A DNA stretch of 6,397 bases from NCBI GenBank assembly GCA_018061225.1, contig JAGOUK010000080.1, positions 1 through 6,397 on the forward strand, read 5' to 3'. The DNA comes from Candidatus Omnitrophota bacterium. GTDB lineage: Bacteria > Omnitrophota > Gorgyraeia > 2-02-FULL-51-18 > JAGOUK01. Positions 1 to 6,397 of the stretch are shown one piece after another. The notes beneath the pieces were generated by a model. The model saw only the letters and a list, made by a program, of their open reading frames with translations, searched no databases and had not been told where the DNA came from. Position 1 is the stretch's first letter. Each line of letters starts with the position of its first letter. A program made the translations under genes and the position numbers.

Positions 1-261
1 TTTTTTCTGATCGCGCTGCTGGACATAGGCTTTGATGTGCGGGGCCATTTCGGAATCCGTCACGAACTGCCAGCCCCCGGCGATTTCTTTGAGGATAAAA
101 CCGCTGCTCGAATTGATATAGGAGTCACGCAGCTCCTCAAAGGCCTGCCGGATATCGGCGGCAGCGGATCCGGTGACTTCTTTGACCTGATCGATCGTCA
201 GCGGCTTGTCACAAACAAACACAAGCGCCTGTATCACCCGGCGCAGCAATTCTGGGTTCAT
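1..261 (-). CDS. scpB: Segregation and condensation protein B, ScpB (partial, N-terminal 87 codons)
   Basis: ScpB is the winged-helix dimer subunit that binds the ScpA kleisin in the SMC-ScpAB condensin complex, which compacts and helps segregate the chromosome on the nucoid. My translation from the ATG at 261 begins MNPELLRRVIQALVFVCDKP and stays open to base 1. It carries the family's opening helix (IQALVFVCDKPLT), a first winged-helix segment around residues 20-50, and the typical GFILKEIAGGWQFVTD stretch at about residues 54-69. The C-terminal part, roughly half or more of a usual 170-200 residue ScpB, lies outside the window, so this is an edge truncation and not a broken gene. The ATG overlaps the scpA stop as ATGA. 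A GGAG ribosome-binding site lies inside the scpA end at 269-272, 7 bases before the ATG, which supports this start. The scpA neighbour makes the identification strong. Confidence 0.9.
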   Translation of the reverse strand, partial: MNPELLRRVIQALVFVCDKPLTIDQVKEVTGSAAADIRQAFEELRDSYINSSSGFILKEIAGGWQFVTDSEMAPHIKAYVQQRDQKK

Positions 262-1043
262 GGGGTTTCTCCATTTTTCGGTTCCTCTTCGGGAGGAGCG
301 GCTAATTCCAATTCTTCCTGACGCCGGTTCGGCGTGCGAATGATCTTGATGTCATCAAATAAAACATCCTGCGCGAACAAAACTTCCTTCATGCGGATGA
401 GCTCCAGCAAAGCCAAAAACACCGTGATCGCCTCGAGACGGTTGGCTGCTTTGGAAAAAAGTTGAGTGAACCGGACTTCCTGTCCGTCGTTCTTGAGCTT
501 CCCTAAGATCTCCTGCACCTTTTCCGCGACCGTGTATTCATCACGAATGATCTGATGAAACACTTCCTTGGGCATGTGCTGAAGCACCTTGCCAAAAGCC
601 GTGATCAAATCGAACAAAGTTCCTTCCAAAAATGGTGAGTCCGAGGCGTCGATCTCAATGTCCGGCGCCGTGCGCCCGTAGGAATCCATGCGGGAAGTTT
701 CCATCTTGCGCAATTCCTGCGCCGCGTCTTTATAACGCATGTACTCGAGCAGCTTCGCGACCAGTTCTGCGCGAGGATCCTGCTCTTCCGGCGGCGCCTC
801 CGCGGGGACTTCATCGGGGGGCAGCAGCATCTTGGATTTGATCCGCATCAGCATGGATGCCATGACCAGGAATTCGCCGGCCACATCAAGACTGAGACTC
901 TGCATCAGATTGAGATATTGAAGATACTGCTCGGTCACCACCGTGATCGGAATATCGTGAATATCCAATTCATTTTTCTGGATTAGATAGAGCAGAAGAT
1001 CCAGCGGGCCTTCAAAGATTTGGAGCTTAACTTTGTATGTCAT
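258..1043 (-). CDS. scpA: Segregation and condensation protein A, ScpA (kleisin)
   Basis: ScpA is the bacterial kleisin that bridges the SMC heads and recruits ScpB to close the condensin ring. The 261-residue product matches the usual family length (about 230-270). Its N-terminus has the hallmark FEGPLDLLLYLI at residues 10-21, followed by DIHDIPI. The SMC-neck-binding helical segment is EFLVMASMLMRIKSKMLLP at residues 57-75. An acidic, Pro-rich linker spans about 76-92. The C-terminal winged helix that contacts the SMC head (about 188-237) includes FLALLELIRMKEV. Residues 242-261 form an acidic low-complexity tail. The ATG at 1043 shares one base with the trpS stop (TAATG), and an AGAGG site at 1048-1052 lies 4 bases upstream inside trpS, so translation is probably coupled to trpS. 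The stop overlaps the scpB start as ATGA. Function and start are both well supported. Confidence 0.96.
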   Translation of the reverse strand: MTYKVKLQIFEGPLDLLLYLIQKNELDIHDIPITVVTEQYLQYLNLMQSLSLDVAGEFLVMASMLMRIKSKMLLPPDEVPAEAPPEEQDPRAELVAKLLEYMRYKDAAQELRKMETSRMDSYGRTAPDIEIDASDSPFLEGTLFDLITAFGKVLQHMPKEVFHQIIRDEYTVAEKVQEILGKLKNDGQEVRFTQLFSKAANRLEAITVFLALLELIRMKEVLFAQDVLFDDIKIIRTPNRRQEELELAAPPEEEPKNGETP

Positions 1044-2017
1044 TACGCCTCTTGGTAGTGCAAACCGACGGCGCGTCGGACAGCTTCAAAGGTCGGCTGG
1101 GACGCGGCTCTCGCCTTCTCGGCGCCCTGGGCCAGAATCTTGGTCAGGCGTTCAGGGCTTGCCATTAGCTCCTCGCGTTTCGCGCGGAACGGCTCAAAAT
1201 GACGCCAGATCAATTCCCCAAGCTCCTGTTTCACGTCGCTGTAGCGAAGCCCCGGAGACAAAAATCTTTCTTTAAGAGCAGCCCGTGCGGGCTCATCCAA
1301 AAATGCCGCGTAAATAGCGTACAGAGGCATCTCTGAAGGGTCTTTGGCCTCACCGATGGGGCGGGAGTCGGTCTTGATGGACATCACTTTTTTTTGCAGC
1401 GCCTCACGTGTGCAGAAGATATCGATCGTGTTCTGGTACGATTTGGACATTTTGCGCCCATCGACCCCCGGAAGCAGGCCGGTCTCTTTGAGGATATCGG
1501 GCTCTGGAACGCGGAATATTGTACCGTAGGCGTGGTTGAATTTCTCGGCGATATCCTGAGCAACTTCCAAATGTTGTTTTTGATCCTGGCCCACGGGGAT
1601 CCGGTCCGCCTGCAACATCAGGATATCAGCCGCCATCAACACCGGGTACGCGAAGAGACCGTGGCTGGGAACGAGCCCCTGAGCCACCTTGTCCTTGTAG
1701 GAATGGCATCGCTCCAAGAGCCCCATACCGGTGATATTCGAAAGTATCCAGGCGAGCTCAGTGACCTGAGGCACATCCGATTGCACCCAAAAAGTGCAGC
1801 GATCCGGGTCCAGGCCCAGCGCCAAAAAATCAGCGGCCGCCTCCAGGGTCTTGGCGCGTAATTCAGCGCCGTCGCGTTGGCTGGTTAGCGCGTGATAGTT
1901 GACGATGAAGCAATAGAGGTCATGATCATGCTGATAGCTGATCATGCGCCGCATCATTCCAAAATAGTTACCGAGATGTAATTGGCCGGAAGGCTGAATG
2001 CCGGAGAGGATTCGCAT
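1043..2017 (-). CDS. trpS: Tryptophanyl-tRNA synthetase (TrpRS)
   Basis: This cytoplasmic class Ic aminoacyl-tRNA synthetase charges tRNA-Trp with tryptophan using ATP. The 324 residues are typical of the short bacterial form. The N-terminus MRILSGIQPSGQLHLGNYFG carries the HIGH-type ATP signature as HLGN (residues 14-17). The KMSKS loop is intact at 189-193. Between them are YPVLMAADILM (124-134), whose Asp131 is probably the indole-recognising aspartate of the family, and PVGQDQKQH (141-149), another TrpRS hallmark. The C-terminal part (about 205-324) is the helical anticodon-binding region. The ATG at 2017 gives the canonical N-terminus, and an in-frame TAA lies eight codons upstream, so the start is secure. 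Oddly, no Shine-Dalgarno sequence precedes it. The gene follows infB after 107 bases and overlaps scpA by one base. Confidence 0.97.
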   Translation of the reverse strand: MRILSGIQPSGQLHLGNYFGMMRRMISYQHDHDLYCFIVNYHALTSQRDGAELRAKTLEAAADFLALGLDPDRCTFWVQSDVPQVTELAWILSNITGMGLLERCHSYKDKVAQGLVPSHGLFAYPVLMAADILMLQADRIPVGQDQKQHLEVAQDIAEKFNHAYGTIFRVPEPDILKETGLLPGVDGRKMSKSYQNTIDIFCTREALQKKVMSIKTDSRPIGEAKDPSEMPLYAIYAAFLDEPARAALKERFLSPGLRYSDVKQELGELIWRHFEPFRAKREELMASPERLTKILAQGAEKARAASQPTFEAVRRAVGLHYQEA

Positions 2018-2124
2018 GAGTGTGCCGAAAAACCCCGCTTACTTGGTTAAACCGCAGACCAGGATACAAGCTGCCCGGTCATAAAGGACTGTTTGATTTG
2101 ACAGCAGACTCGGGCGAAGCAGAA
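2018..2124 (-). promoter_or_regulatory. infB-trpS intergenic leader (possible trpS 5' region)
   Basis: This is the only substantial intergenic gap in the window, at 107 bases. I see no strong promoter, no Shine-Dalgarno site before trpS, no T-box sequence and no convincing terminator. The most notable content on the minus strand is a 12-codon open frame at 2082-2047, ATG to TAA, encoding MTGQLVSWSAV with one Trp codon. It overlaps a possible hairpin, ACCGGG / CCTGGT with one G-U pair and a 10-base loop. A competing pairing of ACC..GCAG with CTGC..GGT is also possible. A weak CTGT/ACAG stem follows the infB stop but has no T-run. The regulatory role is inference only. Confidence 0.25.
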
Positions 2125-4542
2125 TCAATTCTTGAGCGTTTGGGCTTTGAGCTCAACCTCAATCACCCGGATCTCATCGCCCGGCTGGAATTCACTAAAA
2201 TTGTCCACGCTGATACCGCATTCAATGCCCTCAGTGACTTCGCGCGCGTCGTTCTTAAAGCGCTTAAGCCCGGAGACCTTTCCCTCGTGGACTTTGACGC
2301 CCTTGCGCATGATCCTACAGGAGGCGTTACGAATAATCTTACCCTTGGTAACGATGGAGCCGGCAACCACGCCTGAACGCGATAGCTTAAACACCTGACG
2401 GACCTCGGCTGAGCCGATATGAACTTCGCGCTTTTCGGGCTCCAAGAGTCCTTCGAGCGCCTTCTCAACCGCGGCCTTGGCTTCATAAATGATTTGATAG
2501 AGACGGACATCCACCTCTTCGCGCTTTGCGGTCTCTTCAGCATCAGCGGAAATATCCACGTGGAAACCAACGATGACCGCGTTGGAAGCCGCGGCAAGCA
2601 TGACATCCGAGTGCGAGACGTTGCCGGTTCCCGTGTGAATCACCTGGAGCTTGATCTTGTTTGACGGGATTTGCCCCATCACAACCTTGAGGGCTTCGAC
2701 TGATCCTTGCACGTCTGCTTTAAGGATGAGCTTCAAAGTCTGAAGCTTACCAGCTTTTATTTCCGCGTAAAGCGCGTCCAAAGTGATATGTGAGAGTCCG
2801 GAAAGATTACGGCTGCGGTCACGATCTTGGCGCTCATTGATCCACTCACGCGCCTTGACCTCGTCCTTAACCACATAGAACACCTCACCGGCCAGCGGCA
2901 CGCCCGAAAGACCGAGCACACGCACCGGAGATGAGGGAGGGGCCAGGGGCACGCGGCGGCCGTGCTCGTTCATGATCGCGCGGATCTTGCCGTAGTGGCT
3001 TCCGCAGACGACGGTGTCGCCGGTCTTCAAAGTGCCGTCCTGAACCAAGAAAGTTGCCACAGGGCCTGAGCCGCGTGATAATTCCGCTTCGACAACGGTC
3101 CCGCGGGCAGGCGCGGTGGGATCGGCCTTGAGCTCCAGAAGCTCGGCTTCCAAAAGCAGCATTTCTAACAATTGATCAATTCCCTGCCCCGTCTTGGCGG
3201 AGACCGGAACTGTGATCGTCTGACCGCCCCAATCTTCGGACGCCAACCCATGTTCTGCCAGGTCTTTCTTGACGCGGTCGACATTGGCGCTGGGCAGGTC
3301 GCACTTGTTGATGGCCACGACAACGGTTGCCTCAGCGGCTAGTGCGTGATCAATAGCCTCTTTGGTCTGAGGCTGGATGCTGGCGTCGGCGGCGATCACA
3401 AGCACCACAATATCCGTGCAGCGGGCACCGCGGGCACGCATGGCTGTGAAGGCTTCGTGACCCGGGGTATCCAAAAATGTGACATTGCCCTTTTCGGTGG
3501 AAACTTCATACGCGCCGATATGCTGAGTGATGCCGCCGGATTCTGAGTCGGCAACTTTGGTCTTGCGGATCGCGTCCAAAAGAGATGTTTTGCCATGGTC
3601 AACGTGACCCATGAAAGTGACGATCGGAGCTCGGTGCACCAATTTGGCCGGGTCAGCTGTCACATGGTGAAACTCTGTTAGATTTTCTTCCAGCTGATGA
3701 GGCGCGGCGAGCTCGCATCCAAATTCCTTGGCGATCTTAGCCGCGGATTCAAACGGCAAAAGCTGGTTGAGCGTTGCCATCGTACCCATCTTGATCATAC
3801 GAGCAATCATGTCAGTGGGCTTTTGCTCAACGGCGGCGGCCAGATCCCGCACGGTCACCGGAGTTGCGAGTTCGATCTTTTTGAGTCCGGGCACTACCGC
3901 CGCTTGAGCGGGAGGAGCGGCCGGAGCCTGGGCCGCCGCGGGTGTTGTTGCCGCGGGCCGCTGCTGATACGCCGGCGCCACAGGTGCCGCGGGACGGGCC
4001 TGCGGCTGCTGCGGTGCGGGTGTGACGGGCCGTGAGTGAACCTGGGGCGCTGCCGGACGAGGCTGCTGATACACGGGTGCTGCCGGACGTGCGGGCGCGG
4101 CAGGCGGAGCCTGAACAACAGGCCGCTGCGGCTGCACCGGAGTCTGCACGATCGGGCGCGGTTGCACCACAGGCGGAACGGGCTTAGCCGCGGGCGCCTG
4201 AGGGGCGGAAACTTTTTGCACGGGAGCGGCGGGCGGAACGGGCGTGGTGGGCGCAGGCGCCGCTGCCGGCTTTACTGCCGGAGTGGACTCAGCCGAAATG
4301 GCCTTCGCTTCGACAGCTACTGCTGTCCCAGCCTTAGGCTTACGAGCACTTGTTTTCTTGATTACTTTTTCCGCCGTTTCAGCGGTCGCTTTGAGGGATT
4401 TGGCCGCGGATTTTTTAACGGCCGTATCTTTAACGGAAGCCTTTTTTTCGGCGGGTGCTTTTTTGGGCGCCGCTACTTTTGTGGCTTTCGCAGCTTTGGG
4501 TGTCTTGGGTGCTTTGGCATCTTTTTCCGTCATAGGTATCAC
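2125..4542 (-). CDS. infB: Translation initiation factor IF-2
   Basis: IF-2 is the GTPase that places initiator fMet-tRNA on the 30S subunit and promotes 50S joining. In the 805-residue product, residues 1-90 are Lys/Ala-rich and 90-215 Pro/Ala/Gln-rich low complexity. An IF2N-type domain lies at about 226-275. The G domain carries GHVDHGKT (312-319, G1), GGITQHIGA (336-344, G2), DTPGH (358-362, G3), NKCD (412-415, G4) and SAK (448-450, G5). The beta-barrel domain II (about 478-565), domain III (about 585-690) and the fMet-tRNA-binding C-terminal domain (about 705-800) follow. Length sits between the Bacillus and E. coli proteins. The start is ambiguous. GTG at 4542 overlaps the nusA stop as GTGA, with AAGG 3 bases upstream. 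ATG at 4533 (protein MTEKDAK...) lies 5 bases after the nusA stop and is equally or more plausible. Numbering here uses the GTG. Confidence 0.98.
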   Translation of the reverse strand: MIPMTEKDAKAPKTPKAAKATKVAAPKKAPAEKKASVKDTAVKKSAAKSLKATAETAEKVIKKTSARKPKAGTAVAVEAKAISAESTPAVKPAAAPAPTTPVPPAAPVQKVSAPQAPAAKPVPPVVQPRPIVQTPVQPQRPVVQAPPAAPARPAAPVYQQPRPAAPQVHSRPVTPAPQQPQARPAAPVAPAYQQRPAATTPAAAQAPAAPPAQAAVVPGLKKIELATPVTVRDLAAAVEQKPTDMIARMIKMGTMATLNQLLPFESAAKIAKEFGCELAAPHQLEENLTEFHHVTADPAKLVHRAPIVTFMGHVDHGKTSLLDAIRKTKVADSESGGITQHIGAYEVSTEKGNVTFLDTPGHEAFTAMRARGARCTDIVVLVIAADASIQPQTKEAIDHALAAEATVVVAINKCDLPSANVDRVKKDLAEHGLASEDWGGQTITVPVSAKTGQGIDQLLEMLLLEAELLELKADPTAPARGTVVEAELSRGSGPVATFLVQDGTLKTGDTVVCGSHYGKIRAIMNEHGRRVPLAPPSSPVRVLGLSGVPLAGEVFYVVKDEVKAREWINERQDRDRSRNLSGLSHITLDALYAEIKAGKLQTLKLILKADVQGSVEALKVVMGQIPSNKIKLQVIHTGTGNVSHSDVMLAAASNAVIVGFHVDISADAEETAKREEVDVRLYQIIYEAKAAVEKALEGLLEPEKREVHIGSAEVRQVFKLSRSGVVAGSIVTKGKIIRNASCRIMRKGVKVHEGKVSGLKRFKNDAREVTEGIECGISVDNFSEFQPGDEIRVIEVELKAQTLKN
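3949..4092 (-). repeat. Degenerate RPAAP / YQQ repeats encoded in the IF-2 N-terminal linker
   Basis: Within infB, residues 151-198 contain an imperfect amino-acid repeat: ARPAAPVYQQ (151-160), PRPAAPQ (161-167), ARPAAPVAPAYQQRPAA (182-198). The repeat is at protein level. The codons for the shared Arg-Pro-Ala-Ala-Pro units are similar but not identical, which suggests old local duplication or compositional drift and not a recent tandem array. This segment links the Lys-rich N-terminus to the IF2N domain and is expected to be disordered. Confidence 0.6.
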
Positions 4543-5837
4543 TCGCCTTGAACGCTCTCACTGGAGCGCTCCCTGGTTTTGGGCTCGCGCGACAAAAGAT
4601 TTGACTTCACGGACGCCTCAAGCTCCCGCTCGGCGGCCGCGCGGGCGGCTTCTTCGGCGCTTTCGGGCGATTCTTGCGAGGCGGCCTGAGCGGCCTCGAT
4701 AATCTTGTCCGCGGTTTTCTCGCCAATCCCCTCGATCTCAAGCAGCTGCTCACGAGTCATGGCCTTGAGCGCGGCGACGGTCTTGATGCCTGCGGCATCC
4801 AATGATTCTTTAACTTTGGCGCTGAGCGCTTCCATATCAGCGACAGATGCTTCGCCCAAGCTCGCGCTGAGCTTCAGCGCGGCCGCTTCGACGTTCTCCG
4901 CTTTGGACTTGATATCAATATTCCAGCCTGAGAGTTTGGATGCGAGGCGAACGTTCTGGCCATTTTTACCGATAGCAAGCGAGAGCTGCTCATCGTCAAC
5001 CACCACCGTGACACGCTTCTCTTCCTGGCTCTCTACCTGTATCAGCAGGCATTCCGCGGGGCTTAACGCCGCCCGGACGAATTCGCTCACATTGTCGCTC
5101 CAACGGACGATGTCGATTTTTTCGCCCTGAAGCTCCCGTACGATATTTTTAACACGCTGGCCGCGCATACCGACACAGGCGCCGACGCAATCCACTTTTT
5201 CATCCTTGGACCAGACGGCAATCTTGGCGCGATCCCCTGCTTCTCTGGAAACGCTTTTGATCTCGACGATTCCATCGAGCACTTCAGGGACTTCCAACTC
5301 AAACAGGCGTTTCACGAGACCCGGATGACTGCGTGAGACGATGATCTGAGGTCCTTTAAGGCTTTTTGAAACTTCAGTGACAAATACGCGGATGCGGTCG
5401 CCCTGGCGGTAAATGTCTCTCGGGGATTGTTCGCGCTTCGGCAGGATCGCTTCCGCCTTGCCGAGATCGATGATCACCGTCCCCTTGTCGTAACGGTACA
5501 CGGTTCCGTTGATCACATGGTTGACCTTGGGCTCAAATTCGTCGTAGATCACATCCCGCTCGGCGTCGCGAATCTTCTGAATGATCACTTGTTTGGCCGT
5601 TTGCGCGGCGATGCGGCCGAATTCAGTGGATTTGAGTTTCTTACCCTCAGAACTGACGTCGATTTCACCCGTCAAAGGATCGATCTTGGCGGTCACTTCA
5701 ACTTCGGTATTGTGGAGAATTTTTTTGGCGGCAGTGGCCAGAGCCGACTCGATAGCCTCGATGAGAACGGTGCGGGAGACGCCTTTTTCGCGTTCGATGT
5801 GTTCAAGGACTGCGATGAGTTCAAGATTGGATGCCAT
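4539..5837 (-). CDS. nusA: Transcription termination/antitermination factor NusA
   Basis: NusA binds RNA polymerase and nascent RNA, modulating pausing, intrinsic termination and antitermination. The 432-residue product has the full core. An N-terminal RNAP-binding domain (about 1-105) opens MASNLELIAVLEHIEREKGV. An S1 domain (about 107-170) includes YDKGTVIIDLGKAEAILP. KH1 (about 190-260) carries GACVGMRGQRVKNIVREL, and KH2 (about 272-320) carries IGKNGQNVRLASKLSGW. A single helix-hairpin-helix-type segment at about 340-383 contains LLEIEGIGEKTADKI. The tail from 384 is Glu/Ala-rich and then basic. The paired acidic AR1/AR2 repeats of the longer E. coli protein are not evident. The ATG at 5837 lies one base after the rimP stop (TGACATG), with AAGGA at 5849-5853, 11 bases upstream. 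The end overlaps or abuts infB. No ylxR or L7Ae-like gene sits between nusA and infB. Confidence 0.97.
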   Translation of the reverse strand: MASNLELIAVLEHIEREKGVSRTVLIEAIESALATAAKKILHNTEVEVTAKIDPLTGEIDVSSEGKKLKSTEFGRIAAQTAKQVIIQKIRDAERDVIYDEFEPKVNHVINGTVYRYDKGTVIIDLGKAEAILPKREQSPRDIYRQGDRIRVFVTEVSKSLKGPQIIVSRSHPGLVKRLFELEVPEVLDGIVEIKSVSREAGDRAKIAVWSKDEKVDCVGACVGMRGQRVKNIVRELQGEKIDIVRWSDNVSEFVRAALSPAECLLIQVESQEEKRVTVVVDDEQLSLAIGKNGQNVRLASKLSGWNIDIKSKAENVEAAALKLSASLGEASVADMEALSAKVKESLDAAGIKTVAALKAMTREQLLEIEGIGEKTADKIIEAAQAASQESPESAEEAARAAAERELEASVKSNLLSREPKTRERSSESVQGE

Positions 5838-5838
5838 G

Positions 5839-6318
5839 TCAGTTCTTTTCCTTTGAAAAAATTATTTCCTGCTTCGCCTGAAGAACCTGGCCGTAAGACA
5901 GGTTTAGTTCTTGCTCTCCCGATTTGAGCGTGAGACCGTCCTGGTCTGCCCGCTCCAACCGGCCCGTAAACTCCCGAGCCGTGCCGTCCGCGTCCTGATA
6001 CCGCATCTTGATCAGCCGGCCTGAAACCCTCGAAAAATCCTTGGGTGTCACGAGCGGCCGATCGACACCCGGACTCGAAATCTCAACAAGGTATGGCCCC
6101 GTAAAAAGATCCGCAAGCTCCAGGTGCTGCGACAGCGCCCGATTCCAACGTCCGCATTCGTCCAGGGTGATCTGACCGGATTTGCGGTCTAGAAGGATTT
6201 CGACAAAATTTCTTTTGCCGTACCCGCGAACGGTAACCCCCGCCAGCTCATAGTTTTCTTCAAAACCGGGCTGGGCGGCGAACCATTCGGCGATCCGTAC
6301 GTCTACATCAGAGCTCAT
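5839..6318 (-). CDS. rimP: Ribosome maturation factor RimP
   Basis: RimP binds free 30S subunits and assists their late maturation. The 159-residue product from the ATG at 6318 has the expected length and layout. The N-terminal alpha/beta domain includes ELAGVTVRGYGKRNFVEILLD (about residues 24-44) and GQITLDECGRWNRALSQHLE (48-67). The family signature GPYLVEISSPGVDRPL lies at 74-89. The C-terminal SH3-like barrel (about 95-155) includes GRLIKMRY and FTGRLERADQDGLTL. The frame is open further upstream to a GTG at 6366, but that codon lies inside the terminator stem, so the 16 extra residues are unlikely. ATG 6318 fits the family N-terminus. Only a weak GGTG precedes it. It is the first gene of the rimP-nusA-infB operon and ends one base before nusA. 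Confidence 0.93.
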   Translation of the reverse strand: MSSDVDVRIAEWFAAQPGFEENYELAGVTVRGYGKRNFVEILLDRKSGQITLDECGRWNRALSQHLELADLFTGPYLVEISSPGVDRPLVTPKDFSRVSGRLIKMRYQDADGTAREFTGRLERADQDGLTLKSGEQELNLSYGQVLQAKQEIIFSKEKN

Positions 6319-6341
6319 AATCGGCACCACGTTAAGGGAAT

Positions 6342-6368
6342 AAAAAAAGTGGGCTAAAAAACCCACTT
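6342..6368 (-). terminator. Intrinsic (Rho-independent) terminator/attenuator upstream of rimP
   Basis: On the minus strand, AAGTGGG pairs perfectly with CCCACTT (7 bp) around an 8-base loop TTTTTTAG. The T-run at 6348-6342 overlaps the stem's 3' end and continues for five T beyond it. On the plus strand no T-run follows the stem, so it acts in the direction of rimP. It ends only 23 bases before the rimP ATG. It either ends an unseen upstream transcript or acts as an attenuator in the rimP operon leader. Confidence 0.8.
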
Positions 6369-6371
6369 GAG

Positions 6372-6387
6372 CATCCCTCTCGGGATG
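6372..6387 (-). other. GNRA-tetraloop hairpin just upstream of the rimP terminator
   Basis: On the minus strand, CATCCC pairs with GGGATG (6 bp, no mismatch) around GAGA, a GNRA-type tetraloop. Three bases (CTC) separate it from the terminator stem. Stable GNRA hairpins are common in structured leaders, so this may be the 3' end of a cis-regulatory RNA that continues beyond the window. It could equally be a simple stacked stem of the terminator region. Confidence 0.5.
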
Positions 6388-6397
6388 GTTATTTATA

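Noticed and set aside
1394..1861. 155-codon plus-strand open frame antisense to trpS
   Set aside because: It lies entirely within a clearly real trpS gene with intact motifs, shows no recognisable family and no ribosome-binding site of note. It is a frame shadow.
2018..2124. T-box riboswitch or tRNA gene before trpS
   Set aside because: The gap is too short for a T-box, no T-box-like TGGNACC sequence is present, and no TTC-containing T-arm or cloverleaf could be drawn for a tRNA.
2085..2124. Terminator after infB
   Set aside because: Only a 4-bp CTGT/ACAG stem with an 8-base loop is visible and no T-run follows, so termination here is not supported.
3697..4551. Two long plus-strand open frames (3697-4035 and 4036-4551) rich in Arg, Gly and Leu
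   Set aside because: They lie antisense to infB, mostly its Ala/Pro/Lys-rich N-terminal region, whose GC-rich codons suppress stops on the other strand. Their low-complexity composition mirrors the sense codons and no domain is recognisable.
4705..5130. Ser/Ala-rich plus-strand open frame antisense to nusA
   Set aside because: Its composition is the complement of the nusA coding frame, with no domain or start signal; nusA is unambiguous here.
6319..6366. Upstream extension of rimP to a GTG at 6366
   Set aside because: The GTG sits in the terminator stem and the extra residues (MGFLAHFFYSLN...) translate the terminator loop and T-run. The ATG at 6318 gives the family-like N-terminus.

Overview
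The window holds one continuous gene block, all on the minus strand and almost without gaps. In transcription order, from the high-coordinate end to the low, it reads rimP, nusA, infB, trpS, scpA and the 5' part of scpB, which runs off the window edge at base 1. Every product belongs to a well-known bacterial family. Moderate-to-high GC, Shine-Dalgarno-like sites before several genes and short stop/start overlaps all indicate a bacterium. The lineage cannot be fixed from the sequence. From memory, trpS-scpA-scpB synteny occurs in Geobacter-like Desulfobacterota and in some candidate phyla such as Omnitrophota, so those are only guesses.

Region by region: 6342-6387 is an RNA leader region with a GAGA-tetraloop hairpin followed by a clear intrinsic terminator pointing toward rimP. 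Bases 5839-6318 encode RimP (30S maturation), 4539-5837 NusA (transcription elongation/termination factor) and 2125-4542 translation initiation factor IF-2, which has a long Lys/Ala- then Pro/Ala/Gln-rich N-terminal extension. Bases 2018-2124 are the only sizeable intergenic gap (107 bases). Bases 1043-2017 encode tryptophanyl-tRNA synthetase, 258-1043 ScpA and 1-261 the N-terminal part of ScpB. No stretch longer than 300 bases lacks a gene.

The upstream half is the classic rimP-nusA-infB transcription/translation operon. The downstream half couples a tRNA synthetase to the two non-SMC subunits of the chromosome-condensing SMC-ScpAB complex. Junctions are tight: a 1-base gap for rimP/nusA, GTGA or a 5-base gap for nusA/infB, TAATG for trpS/scpA and ATGA for scpA/scpB. 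This suggests co-transcription and translational coupling within each half, with a possible separate control point before trpS.

I see no mobile element, CRISPR array, tRNA, rRNA or defence-like system. No previously undescribed protein system is visible. The points worth a second look are regulatory (the rimP leader terminator and the trpS leader) and the low-complexity IF-2 N-terminus.
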